From contig JAIRXZ010000047.1 in NCBI GenBank assembly GCA_031267995.1, positions 1 through 13,006 of the forward strand: a DNA stretch of 13,006 nucleotides, given 5' to 3'. Below, piece after piece: positions 8,401-12,912 of the stretch (the first letter of the stretch is position 1; each line of letters starts with the position of its first letter). The DNA is from Odoribacteraceae bacterium. GTDB lineage: Bacteria; Bacteroidota; Bacteroidia; Bacteroidales; Marinifilaceae. The translations under genes were made by a program, and so were the position numbers. The notes under the pieces were generated by a model. That model did no database searches, was not told the origin of the DNA, and saw only the letters and a program-made list of their open reading frames with translations.

Positions 8401-9146
8401 TCCGGCAGCCCGTCGATCTTCATATCCTCCGCCCTCAGGTGATCCGTCGCACCGGTAAACAACCGCCTGTCCACGCGCACCATACCCGTCACCACCACCT
8501 CCTCGATGGCCCCCACCTCCTCCTGCAACGTCACCAGCGCCAGCGCCCGCGCGCCATCCGCCGGCAACACCCGCGTCACGTACCCCACGAAACTAAACTC
8601 CAGCGACACCCCCTCCGCCTGCACCCGCAGCGTGAAATTCCCGTTCGCGTCCGTCGTCGTCCCCCGCAGCGGCCCCGTGGCCTTCTCCTTCCCGTCCACC
8701 ACCTTGATGGTAGCCCCCACCAGTGGCGCCCCGGCGGCATCCACCACGCGCCCCTTCACCTCCGGCTCCCGCGGCTGCTGGGCGTTGCGGACGAACAGCA
8801 CGATCGTCTTGTCGCGAATCCGGAAATCCACCTCGCTCCCCTTCAGGCACGCCTTCAGCGCCGACTCGATGTCAGCCCGCCGCAAGCTCACCGTGATGTC
8901 CTTCAACCCCATCACCGAGGCATCATTAAAGAAAAAGGTAAAATCGGACTGCTCCTTCACCTGCTCCATGAAACGCGAAAAATCGGAATGATTCAGTTCG
9001 ATGTTCAACTTCACGTCCTGACCCAGGGCGCCCCCGAACGACGGGTAGATGGCCACCAGCAGCAGCGCCACCGTTGATTTCATCACTCTGCACGTTTTTC
9101 TAAAGAAATTACCCCGTGGGGGTTCGTGCACTACACAATTTTGCAT
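5475..9146 (-). CDS. SusC/RagA TonB-dependent transporter with STN domain
   Basis: The 1223-residue protein is an outer-membrane, TonB-energised importer. In order it shows: a signal segment (about 22-43, ending GGALGQ); an STN signalling domain (about 46-120); a carboxypeptidase-regulatory-like domain (130-210, VKGRVVDAAGAPLVGATIKV); a TonB-box region EEVVVTGM (215-222); a plug with IRIRGATSIYG (276-286), PLWVVDGVI (290-298) and the SusC signature LKDGSATSIYGARAMSGVI (337-355); then the 22-strand-type barrel to the terminal FTFTLRFGI. The STN domain implies signalling to the upstream FecR protein. The first ATG at 9146 gives a basic leader, RGNFFRKTCRVMKST, which I recall as typical of STN-bearing SusC proteins. 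Met22 at 9083 is an alternative start. No TAnnTTTG box was found upstream, so transcription from further up, through fecR, is possible. Confidence 0.95.
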   Translation of the reverse strand: MQNCVVHEPPRGNFFRKTCRVMKSTVALLLVAIYPSFGGALGQDVKLNIELNHSDFSRFMEQVKEQSDFTFFFNDASVMGLKDITVSLRRADIESALKACLKGSEVDFRIRDKTIVLFVRNAQQPREPEVKGRVVDAAGAPLVGATIKVVDGKEKATGPLRGTTTDANGNFTLRVQAEGVSLEFSFVGYVTRVLPADGARALALVTLQEEVGAIEEVVVTGMVRVDRRLFTGATDHLRAEDMKIDGLPDISRSLEGRSAGVSVQNISGTFGTAPKIRIRGATSIYGSSRPLWVVDGVIMEDVVEVDADALSSGDAETLISSAIAGLNADDIESFQILKDGSATSIYGARAMSGVIVVTTKRGKKGASDLKYTGEFTTRLIPDYSGFDIMNSQDQMDVYKELEAKGWLTFSGTFRDRNSGVYGKMYQLMNTYDEATGTYALLNTEEAKNAYLRRAEMRNTNWFKELFRLSLQQNHSLSMSGGTDKTNYYASLSAMIDPGWTIASSVNRYTGILNSTFNIRQNLSLNLITNASYRKQSAPGTLGQENDVVRGEVTRNFDINPYSYALNASRTMDASEFYTRNYAPFNIHHELKNNYMDLNVVDLKFQGEVKWRIRRQVELAALGAMKYTLSSLEHHIKDESNQAMAYRAMPDAVVRDANPYLYTDPDNLLEPPISVLPQGGIYKRTDNLMVGYDFRGTASWDRDFNNVHIMKLFGGTEINYADRQRVPFTGWGRQYSMGDVVNYAYEVFKQSKEGGSGYYEVTTTRTRSAAFFAFGAYSYMSKYTFNGTLRYEGTNKLGKARSARWLPTWNLAGAWNIHEEEFYGDALKSVLSHAKLKASYSLTGDRGPSFVTNSKVVLRPDLIWRPQPDQQETKIYISRLENSDLTYEKKHELNVGLDLGFLDNRVNLSVDWYRRANFDLIGEISTLGIGGEVEKYANNAEMKSDGFEATLSTKNIKRAGFAWNTDFIFSYTHARITQLYTRKRVYDFITNTGFGKIGYPHRALFSIPFMGLDKDGVPTFLDQDHQVTTTNVYFQEREKLDFLKYEGPTEPTIFGSLGNIFTYKTLRLNVFITYSFGNKVRLDRVFRSGYSDIDAMPKEFKNRWVAPGDEAFTNVPVILATRQTTGNSRIVDIRYGYNSYNFSNVRVADGGFVRMKEVSLSYELPKAWLADAGFKSLSMKLQGTNLFLIYADKKLNGHDPEFFHAGGVSAPLSKQFTFTLRFGI

Positions 9147-9159
9147 ACTTTTGTCTCGT

Positions 9160-9184
9160 TAAGTTATTATTCTAGTTTAACTTA
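9160..9184. promoter_or_regulatory. AT-rich inverted repeat before susC
   Basis: TAAGTTA (9160-9166) and TAACTTA (9178-9184) are complementary across 11 bases, ending 14 bases before the susC ATG on the minus strand. The AT-rich stretch contrasts with the GC-rich surroundings. It could be a leader hairpin affecting susC translation or a protein site. No promoter box was recognised here. Confidence 0.3.
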
Positions 9185-9191
9185 TTTCTCC

Positions 9192-9223
9192 GGGGCAACG
9201 AGTACTGCAATACGCGTTGCCCC
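9192..9223. promoter_or_regulatory. Strong hairpin in the fecR-susC gap
   Basis: Nine-base perfect arms GGGGCAACG (9192-9200) and CGTTGCCCC (9215-9223) enclose a 14-base loop. On the plus strand it is followed by TTTCTTATAT; on the minus strand, the direction of the operon, no T-run follows. It may set the processing point or the relative level of fecR and susC messages. The role is inferred from position only. Confidence 0.45.
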
Positions 9224-9236
9224 TTTCTTATATAAA

Positions 9237-9252
9237 CGCCCCGCGGGGGGCG
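9237..9252 (-). terminator. Terminator-like hairpin downstream of fecR
   Basis: CGCCCC (9237-9242) and GGGGCG (9247-9252) pair across GCGG. On the minus strand the stem is followed by TTTATATAAG. This weakly resembles a partial terminator or attenuator about 48 bases after the fecR stop, which would lower read-through into susC. The T-run is short, so termination is not certain. Confidence 0.4.
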
Positions 9253-9255
9253 GCT

Positions 9256-9288
9256 CTAATACACGACAATCACCCGCTCGTCCGCGCG
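9256..9288 (-). pseudogene. Relic of a second fecR 3' end
   Basis: On the minus strand this stretch reads RADERVIVVY then TAG, closely like the C-terminus of the intact fecR, SVDERTIIVH then TAG. The matching DNA blocks, 9251-9287 and 9295-9331, agree at 32 of 37 bases with a 44-base offset, and all five differences are transitions. The four amino-acid changes are mild (V to A, T to V, I to V, H to Y), and both endings are usual for FecR proteins. It therefore looks like the tail of a second, diverged fecR left after recombination or duplication. It has no start and no upstream coding sequence. Confidence 0.6.
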
Positions 9289-9299
9289 GGATGACGGCT

Positions 9300-10571
9300 C
9301 TAATGCACGATAATCGTCCGCTCGTCCACGCTAAACCGCGCCGACCGGGTGAGGGAAATCACCTCCAGCACCTCCTCGAAACGGTCATACCGCCTCACCT
9401 GCCCCGTGTAGGACAGTCCCCTCGCCTCGTCGTTCGCGAACAGCACGTCGACGTTATACCATCGCGCCACCACCTCCAGTACGTCCTCCAGCCGGGCGCT
9501 CTCGAAACTCAACCAACCCTCGCGCCACGACGTGAAATAGAGCGGGTTCACCACCCGCTTGCTCCACCCGTCGCCGTCCAGCACCACCTGTTCGCCCGGC
9601 GACATCGGCACCTCTTCCCCGCTCACCCGCACCTGGAAACCCACCGACCCCGTCACCAGCGTCGCCACCGTCAACGCCCTCGGCGCGTGCGTCGAAACGT
9701 TGAACGACGTCCCTCTCGCCACCACCGTCGCCCCCGGCGTCTCCACGTGAAACTCCTTGCCACCGGCGCGCGCTACCTCGAAATAGGCCTCTCCTTCCAA
9801 CCTCACCAGCCGATGCTCGCCCGTGAACGCCAGGGGGAAGGACAACCTCGTCTCCGCGTTCACCCACACCATCGTCCCGTCCTCCAGCATGATCTTGAAC
9901 TCCCCGCCCCTCGGCACGGACACGGTGCGGAAGATCTCCTCCTCGCCGTTCTTCGTATTTTCCCCCGCCAGCATCAGCCGCGCCACCCCTGAGTCCTGCC
10001 TGAACAGCAAATCGGGAGCGATCCGCCGCTCCTCCCCCGGCGCCGACGTCAGCTCGATGGCCTCCCCCGCGCCTGTCGACAAGGTGACTCCCGCCGCCAT
10101 CTCCTGCTTCGTCTCCTTCTCCTCCTCCGCGGGCACATTCCCCCTCTCTCCCAGCAACCACCACGCCCCCACCGCCAACACCAGCACCCCCGCCACGCGC
10201 CCCCACCGCCTCAGCCCGGGACGAAGGATGGAGGTTTCCCTCCTTCTTTCCCCCCGCCGGGCGATTTTCTCTTGCTCGATTCTTTTCTCTTGCTGGATGC
10301 CCTTCTGCTGTTCGATTCTCTCCTCCTGCTGTTCGATCCTCTCCCTCCTCTTCTTCTCCCGAAGAAACTTCTCCAGCGCCCCGGCGACATCCACCCGTCT
10401 ATAGTCGAGTCTCTTTTCCCTCAACGCCTGATCGTCCTGCACCCTCAGGAACAGCTCCCGATGCGCCGGGGACTCCTCCAGCCAGGCCTCCAGCCGAAGC
10501 CGATCGCAATCGGTCAGCTCTCCCGCCAGGTACCGGACGATAATCTCGGATAATTCAAATATCTCTTTCAT
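9300..10571 (-). CDS. FecR-family anti-sigma factor
   Basis: The 423-residue protein is a single-pass inner-membrane regulator that should hold an ECF sigma factor until SusC, through its STN domain, signals substrate. The cytoplasmic N-terminus (1-66) contains IIVRYLAGELTDCDRLRLEAWL, typical of FecR. A basic/acidic helical linker (67-111) holds near-repeats ERIEQQE, ERIEQQK, GIQQEK and RIEQEKI. One transmembrane segment spans about 126-140 (VAGVLVLAVGAWWLL). The periplasmic FecR domain (about 215-310) includes VPRGGEFKIMLEDGTMVWVNAET, LEGEAYFEV and ARGTSFNV, and a C-terminal DUF4974-like region (352-423) ends the protein. The usual upstream sigma gene is missing: the next gene is divergent, 500 bases away. 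The linker is longer and more repetitive than I would expect. The 153-base gap to susC holds hairpins and a relic fecR tail. Confidence 0.92.
   Translation of the reverse strand: MKEIFELSEIIVRYLAGELTDCDRLRLEAWLEESPAHRELFLRVQDDQALREKRLDYRRVDVAGALEKFLREKKRRERIEQQEERIEQQKGIQQEKRIEQEKIARRGERRRETSILRPGLRRWGRVAGVLVLAVGAWWLLGERGNVPAEEEKETKQEMAAGVTLSTGAGEAIELTSAPGEERRIAPDLLFRQDSGVARLMLAGENTKNGEEEIFRTVSVPRGGEFKIMLEDGTMVWVNAETRLSFPLAFTGEHRLVRLEGEAYFEVARAGGKEFHVETPGATVVARGTSFNVSTHAPRALTVATLVTGSVGFQVRVSGEEVPMSPGEQVVLDGDGWSKRVVNPLYFTSWREGWLSFESARLEDVLEVVARWYNVDVLFANDEARGLSYTGQVRRYDRFEEVLEVISLTRSARFSVDERTIIVH
10263..10343 (-). repeat. In-frame heptad repeats in the fecR linker
   Basis: Codons 77-103 of fecR encode ERIEQQE, ERIEQQK, GIQQEK and RIEQEKI: three seven-codon units and one six-codon unit, from a strongly purine-rich coding strand (TCTTGCTCGAT and CTGCTGTTCGAT motifs recur on the plus strand). 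The units suggest slippage or unequal recombination that preserved the frame. The product would be a charged helix between the sigma-binding part and the membrane span. Confidence 0.6.
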
Positions 10572-10691
10572 TTTATTCGGTGTGTCTTCTCGACAATGAA
10601 AACACGGAAAGGGCGAAAACGGGGGGAGAAAAAAGGCCTAAAAAAGAAAATTTCTTTTCACGAAAAACAAACCCCGCCACGAAAGTTAACT

Positions 10692-10718
10692 CCCGCCTGC
10701 ATATTTATTGCACGCGGG
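10692..10718. promoter_or_regulatory. Hairpin upstream of fecR
   Basis: Arms CCCGCCTGCA (10692-10701) and TGCACGCGGG (10709-10718) pair at 9 of 10 positions across TATTTAT. The hairpin sits about 120 bases before the fecR ATG. It might be a leader structure of the operon transcript or an operator; the sequence alone does not decide. Confidence 0.35.
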
Positions 10719-10930
10719 ATATCCCCGCCCCTCCCGCCGAAAAACGGACGATTCCCCGGCATCATTCACGTCAAACCGGTACGATTAAATGGCAAATTCT
10801 GAAAATATCAAAACGAGACGAAGCAAAATAAACAAAACAACACGCGATGCTCCGCTACAACTGAACACGAATCGCGCGTGCCTTCCCGGTATTTCGCCTG
10901 TTTATTGTCAAAAAGAGCAAATTTTCCAGA

Positions 10931-10982
10931 ACGTGTCGCGTACACGTATCAATTTTTGCATGCATAATTATGCAGACGTGTC
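10931..10982. promoter_or_regulatory. Palindrome cluster, candidate operator
   Basis: ACGTGT (10931-10936) and ACACGT (10942-10947) form an inverted repeat. TGCATAATTATGCA (10961-10974) is a perfect 14-base palindrome. ACGTGTC occurs directly repeated at 10931-10937 and 10976-10982, flanking the palindrome. The cluster lies about 37-90 bases upstream of the -33 element of the lipoprotein gene, a reasonable place for a regulator of that gene. The binding factor is unknown. Confidence 0.35.
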
Positions 10983-11018
10983 AATTCGTCGTGCATTTTT
11001 ATTTTTTTGGAAAAATAC

Positions 11019-11049
11019 TTGCATAAAACAAAACGCAGATATATTTTTG
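11019..11049 (+). promoter_or_regulatory. Bacteroidota-type promoter for the plus-strand lipoprotein gene
   Basis: TATTTTTG (11042-11049) exactly fits the -7 consensus TAnnTTTG, and TTG (11019-11021) lies 20 bases upstream as the -33 element. Transcription would begin near 11056, leaving a short A-rich leader before the ATG at 11073. This also argues against the upstream in-frame ATG at 11007, which would precede the promoter. Confidence 0.6.
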
Positions 11050-11072
11050 GGGCGAAATTTAAAATAAAAATC

Positions 11073-11744
11073 ATGCGACACACAAATTCAATTCTTCGGG
11101 CGAGTGATAATCGTCAATCTCGCCCACGTAAGTCACCCAGAATAATCAAATGGATGACAGTAGGAATCTTTTGCCTGTTATGCGGGACAGCCACGCTTCA
11201 ATCGTGCAGCAAAGATGATGGGCCGGTAACAAAGTCGAAAACGGAAGATATCGACTGGGGCCGCTTTGAAGGATTCATCGACGGGAAGGAGTACTCCGTG
11301 CAAAACACCCCCTACCCCGAGCGTAATATCCTCATCTCCTCGATACGCATCGGGGCGAGGCCCCTTGACTCCAGCACCTCGTACTTCTCCGGCATCGATG
11401 CGATGCAAACAAGTATTCTCCTCGAGGAAAACCTCGTGCTAAGCGTCTACCTCTACAATCTCATGCCGGGCACGCGCGAAATCATCTCCTTCACGCCTCC
11501 TCTGGAAGGCACGTACAATCGCGTCGAGCTGGTTCGTTTCGAAAAAAACGCGGAAGGGGAAGAATACAGGGTTTCTTACAGACCGGGAGCAAATTGCGAA
11601 ACCTCCTTCCACGTGGAGATCACCGACGTGATTTGGGTAACCCCCTCCTCCCCGATCGTCGAGGCCAAATTATCGGGATCGCTCTATAACAAAGAAAAAT
11701 CCTCGGATTCAATTTATATCAACGCCGAGTATAGCGCCCGATAG
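11073..11744 (+). CDS. Small surface-type lipoprotein of unknown function
   Basis: The 223-residue protein has a long basic leader, a hydrophobic core (WMTVGIFCLLCGTATLQSC) and a lipid Cys45, followed by SKDDG, an acidic-rich stretch like the lipoprotein export signals that send Bacteroidota lipoproteins to the surface. The mature part opens with DWGRFEGFIDGKEYSV (61-76) and ends KLSGSLYNKEKSSDSIYINAEYSAR. By memory this pattern recalls DUF5025-like Bacteroides lipoproteins, but I cannot confirm that. No catalytic motif is seen. I chose the start at 11073 because a consensus promoter ends 23 bases upstream. An ATG at 11154 would leave no basic n-region. The gene stands alone, divergent from fecR, and is followed by repeats, so a link to the transporter operon is not established. 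Confidence 0.75.
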   Translation: MRHTNSILRASDNRQSRPRKSPRIIKWMTVGIFCLLCGTATLQSCSKDDGPVTKSKTEDIDWGRFEGFIDGKEYSVQNTPYPERNILISSIRIGARPLDSSTSYFSGIDAMQTSILLEENLVLSVYLYNLMPGTREIISFTPPLEGTYNRVELVRFEKNAEGEEYRVSYRPGANCETSFHVEITDVIWVTPSSPIVEAKLSGSLYNKEKSSDSIYINAEYSAR

Positions 11745-11831
11745 GTTCTCGCGCCCGGTAATAAAAACGATAAACACGTACGCGTTATCGAGACGCAACA
11801 CGCGTCGCCGAGGGTACCCGCGAGGAGCGCC

Positions 11832-11873
11832 CCCGCGGTATCGTTGGATAATCCCGCGGTTTCGTTGGATAAT
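11832..11873. repeat. Direct 21-base duplication containing TCGTTGGATAAT
   Basis: The unit at 11832-11852 is repeated at 11853-11873 with one mismatch (A/T at the ninth base). Both begin CCCGCGGT and end TCGTTGGATAAT. The same 12-mer appears inverted at 12069-12080, inside the right arm of the large inverted repeat. Confidence 0.75.
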
Positions 11874-11925
11874 GCTGTAGGGGCGCGCCTCGCGTGCGCC
11901 CTCGGTGACGCGTTGTCCTTATCGG

Positions 11926-11947
11926 GAGACGTAGCATGCCACGTCTC
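11926..11947. repeat. 22-base palindrome, copy 1 (imperfect)
   Basis: Arms GAGACGT and ACGTCTC flank AGCATGCC. One symmetric position is mispaired compared with the perfect copy at 12169-12190. It is followed by TACAG, so it faces copy 2 in inverted orientation. Confidence 0.7.
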
Positions 11948-11974
11948 TACAGCATGGATGTGGGTAACACTGTA

Positions 11975-11996
11975 GAGACGTAGCGTGCTACGTCTC
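11975..11996. repeat. 22-base palindrome, copy 2
   Basis: GAGACGTAGC and GCTACGTCTC pair across GT. It is preceded by CTGTA, which pairs with TACAG after copy 1, so copies 1 and 2 form a 27-base inverted pair with two mismatches and a 22-base spacer (11953-11969 plus flanks). Confidence 0.7.
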
Positions 11997-12084
11997 ACGG
12001 TAGTTTTTCCATTTTTAATTGTTGGATCGTACATGGGAAAGGGCGCACGCGAGGCGCGCCACTACAGCATTATCCAACGAAACC

Positions 12085-12110
12085 GTAGGGGCGCACCTGC
12101 GTGTGCGCCC
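12085..12110. repeat. GTAGGGGCG palindrome
   Basis: GGGCGCAC (12089-12096) and GTGCGCCC (12103-12110) pair across CTGCGT, after GTAG. It is the same family as the element at 1-25 and as the palindromes inside the 46-base arms. Confidence 0.7.
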
Positions 12111-12168
12111 TCTCCCGCGTACGCCCCCCCGGCGACAATACGGATGAATCCCCATCCGTACATCAGTA

Positions 12169-12190
12169 GAGACGTAGCATGCTACGTCTC
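12169..12190. repeat. 22-base palindrome, copy 3 (perfect)
   Basis: A perfect 22-base palindrome with half-site GAGACGTAGCA. It is preceded by GTA and pairs with copy 4 in diverging orientation, the reverse of the copy 1/copy 2 arrangement. Confidence 0.75.
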
Positions 12191-12213
12191 CCAATAATGC
12201 CCAACCCACACGT

Positions 12214-12235
12214 GAGACGTAGCGTGCTACGTCTC
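12214..12235. repeat. 22-base palindrome, copy 4
   Basis: GAGACGTAGC and GCTACGTCTC pair across GT, as in copy 2, followed by TACAA. It ends three bases before the first unit of the 21-base tandem array, and its border CTA at 12235-12237 supplies the stop codon of the minus-strand frame through the array. Confidence 0.75.
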
Positions 12236-12912
12236 TACAACAATTTACACTTTGGCCCTGACACCCCACGGTTCAACCCCAACAATCTACATTTCGATCC
12301 CAATAACCCACAGTTCAACTCCAACACACAACACTTCGGCCCTAACACCCCATAGTTCAGCTCCAACAATCTACACTTCGGCCCCAACACTCCACAGTTC
12401 AATTCCAGCAATCTCCTATTCGTTTCCAACAAGTTATCATTTGTTTCCAGCAATCTACAGTTTGTTTTCAACAAGCTCCTATTCAGTTCCATTATTAGAA
12501 TAACAAAACTCGTTATTAGAATAACGAAACCCATTATTAGAATAACAAAACCCGTTATTAGAATAATGAAATCCATTATTAGAATAATGAAGCCCATTAT
12601 TAGAATAATGAAACTCATTATTAGAATAATGAAATTCATTATTAGAATAATGAAGCCCATTATTAGAATAATGAAACTCGTTATTAGAATAATAAAACCC
12701 ATTATTAGAATAATGAAACTCGTTATTAGAATAATGAAACTCGTTATTAGAATAACAAAACTCGTTATTAGAATAATAAAATCAATTATTAGAATAACGA
12801 AACCTGTTATTAGAATAATGAACTCCATTATTAGAATAATGAAACTCGTTATTAGAATAATGAAACCCATTATTAGAATAATGAAACCAATTATTCCTAT
12901 CTTTGTAGCCAA
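12235..12912 (-). CDS. Questionable heptad-repeat open frame across the 21-bp array
   Basis: A TTG at 12912 opens a 225-residue frame on the minus strand, made almost wholly of seven-residue units: first about 19 units of the FIILIMG type, then about 11 units of the LLETNRR, LLELNCG and VLGPKCR types. The frame ends at a TAG formed at the edge of the neighbouring palindrome. Frames on the plus strand are open across the same DNA (12252-12503 and 12566-12916), as expected of a stop-free 21-base repeat. In family 2 the changes among units fall mostly at first and second codon positions, which does not look like selection on this protein. There is no recognised domain, signal or usual start codon. 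I think it is probably not expressed. Confidence 0.15.
   Translation of the reverse strand: MATKIGIIGFIILIMGFIILITSFIILIMEFIILITGFVILIIDFIILITSFVILITSFIILITSFIILIMGFIILITSFIILIMGFIILIMNFIILIMSFIILIMGFIILIMDFIILITGFVILIMGFVILITSFVILIMELNRSLLKTNCRLLETNDNLLETNRRLLELNCGVLGPKCRLLELNYGVLGPKCCVLELNCGLLGSKCRLLGLNRGVSGPKCKLL
12239..12490. repeat. 21-bp tandem array, family 1 (12 diverged units)
   Basis: Twelve consecutive units of exactly 21 bases begin at 12239, 12260, 12281 and so on to 12470. A typical unit starts AACAATCTACAG and ends TTCAATTCC. Units tend to alternate between endings of the TTCAACTCC type and the TTCGGCCCT type, giving a 42-base higher-order period. The units are clearly diverged from each other, yet there is no insertion or deletion. 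The array continues in phase into family 2. Confidence 0.85.
12491..12889. repeat. 21-bp tandem array, family 2 (19 units with invariant core)
   Basis: Nineteen units of 21 bases begin at 12491 and end at 12889, with a partial ATTATT after them. All 19 contain TTATTAGAATAA at unit positions 2-13 without change. Variation is confined mainly to position 1 (A/G), 14-15 (TG, CG, CA or TA) and 18-21. The core has inverted 5-base arms TTATT/AATAA around AG, and many units extend this to CATTATT/AATAATG. Twenty-one bases equals two helical turns, so the cores share one DNA face. Confidence 0.9.

Larger units (their letters stand above)
10572..11072. other. Divergent intergenic region between fecR and a plus-strand lipoprotein gene
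   Basis: This 501-base stretch is AT-richer than the flanking genes. Short plus-strand open frames in it (such as 10580-10831) are low-complexity and have no recognisable domain, so I do not call a gene. It contains a hairpin at 10692-10718, two palindromes at 10931-10974 and a promoter at 11019-11049. I found no TAnnTTTG box facing fecR, so its promoter is not identified. Confidence 0.6.
11857..12085. repeat. 229-bp element bounded by 46-bp inverted repeats
   Basis: The left arm 11857-11902 and right arm 12040-12085 are complementary at 45 of 46 positions; the only mismatch pairs 11881 with 12061. The arms begin CGGTTTCGTTGGATAATG on the left and contain the GTAGGGGCG-type palindrome. The 137-base interior holds two of the 22-base palindromes facing each other. 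There is no transposase gene. It may be a non-autonomous mobile element or a composite of dispersed palindromes. Confidence 0.7.
11745..12238. other. Gene-free mosaic of palindromic repeats
   Basis: No credible gene is present. In order the region holds: small hairpins at 11768-11790 and 11792-11806; two 21-base direct repeats (11832-11873); a forward GTAGGGGCG palindrome; two 22-base palindromes; an inverted copy of the first segment; another forward GTAGGGGCG palindrome; and two more 22-base palindromes abutting the tandem array. Short open frames here are products of the repeats. Confidence 0.75.

Noticed and set aside
5538..9077. A 1179-residue plus-strand open frame opposite susC
   Set aside because: It is antisense to a clear SusC protein, rich in His, Arg and Pro, and has no domain. 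Long antisense frames are expected in GC-rich genes with biased third positions.
10580..10831. Small plus-strand gene of 83 residues upstream of the lipoprotein
   Set aside because: It is Lys/Arg-rich low-complexity sequence with no promoter, no domain, and overlapping frames of similar quality.
11007..11072. Longer N-terminus for the plus-strand lipoprotein starting at 11007
   Set aside because: The consensus -7 box at 11042-11049 lies inside this extension, so the transcript would begin after that ATG.
11768..11790. Intrinsic terminator after the plus-strand lipoprotein gene
   Set aside because: CGATAA and TTATCG pair over only six bases with an 11-base loop, and AGACG follows instead of a T-run.
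12491..12889. RNA covariation in the array units
   Set aside because: Positions 1 and 14 pair as A-T in 8 units and G-C in 2, but 9 units have G-T or A-C, so there is no convincing compensatory change.
12239..12895. CRISPR array
   Set aside because: The repeat period is only 21 bases with no unique 30-base spacers, and there are no cas genes in the window. It is a direct tandem array.
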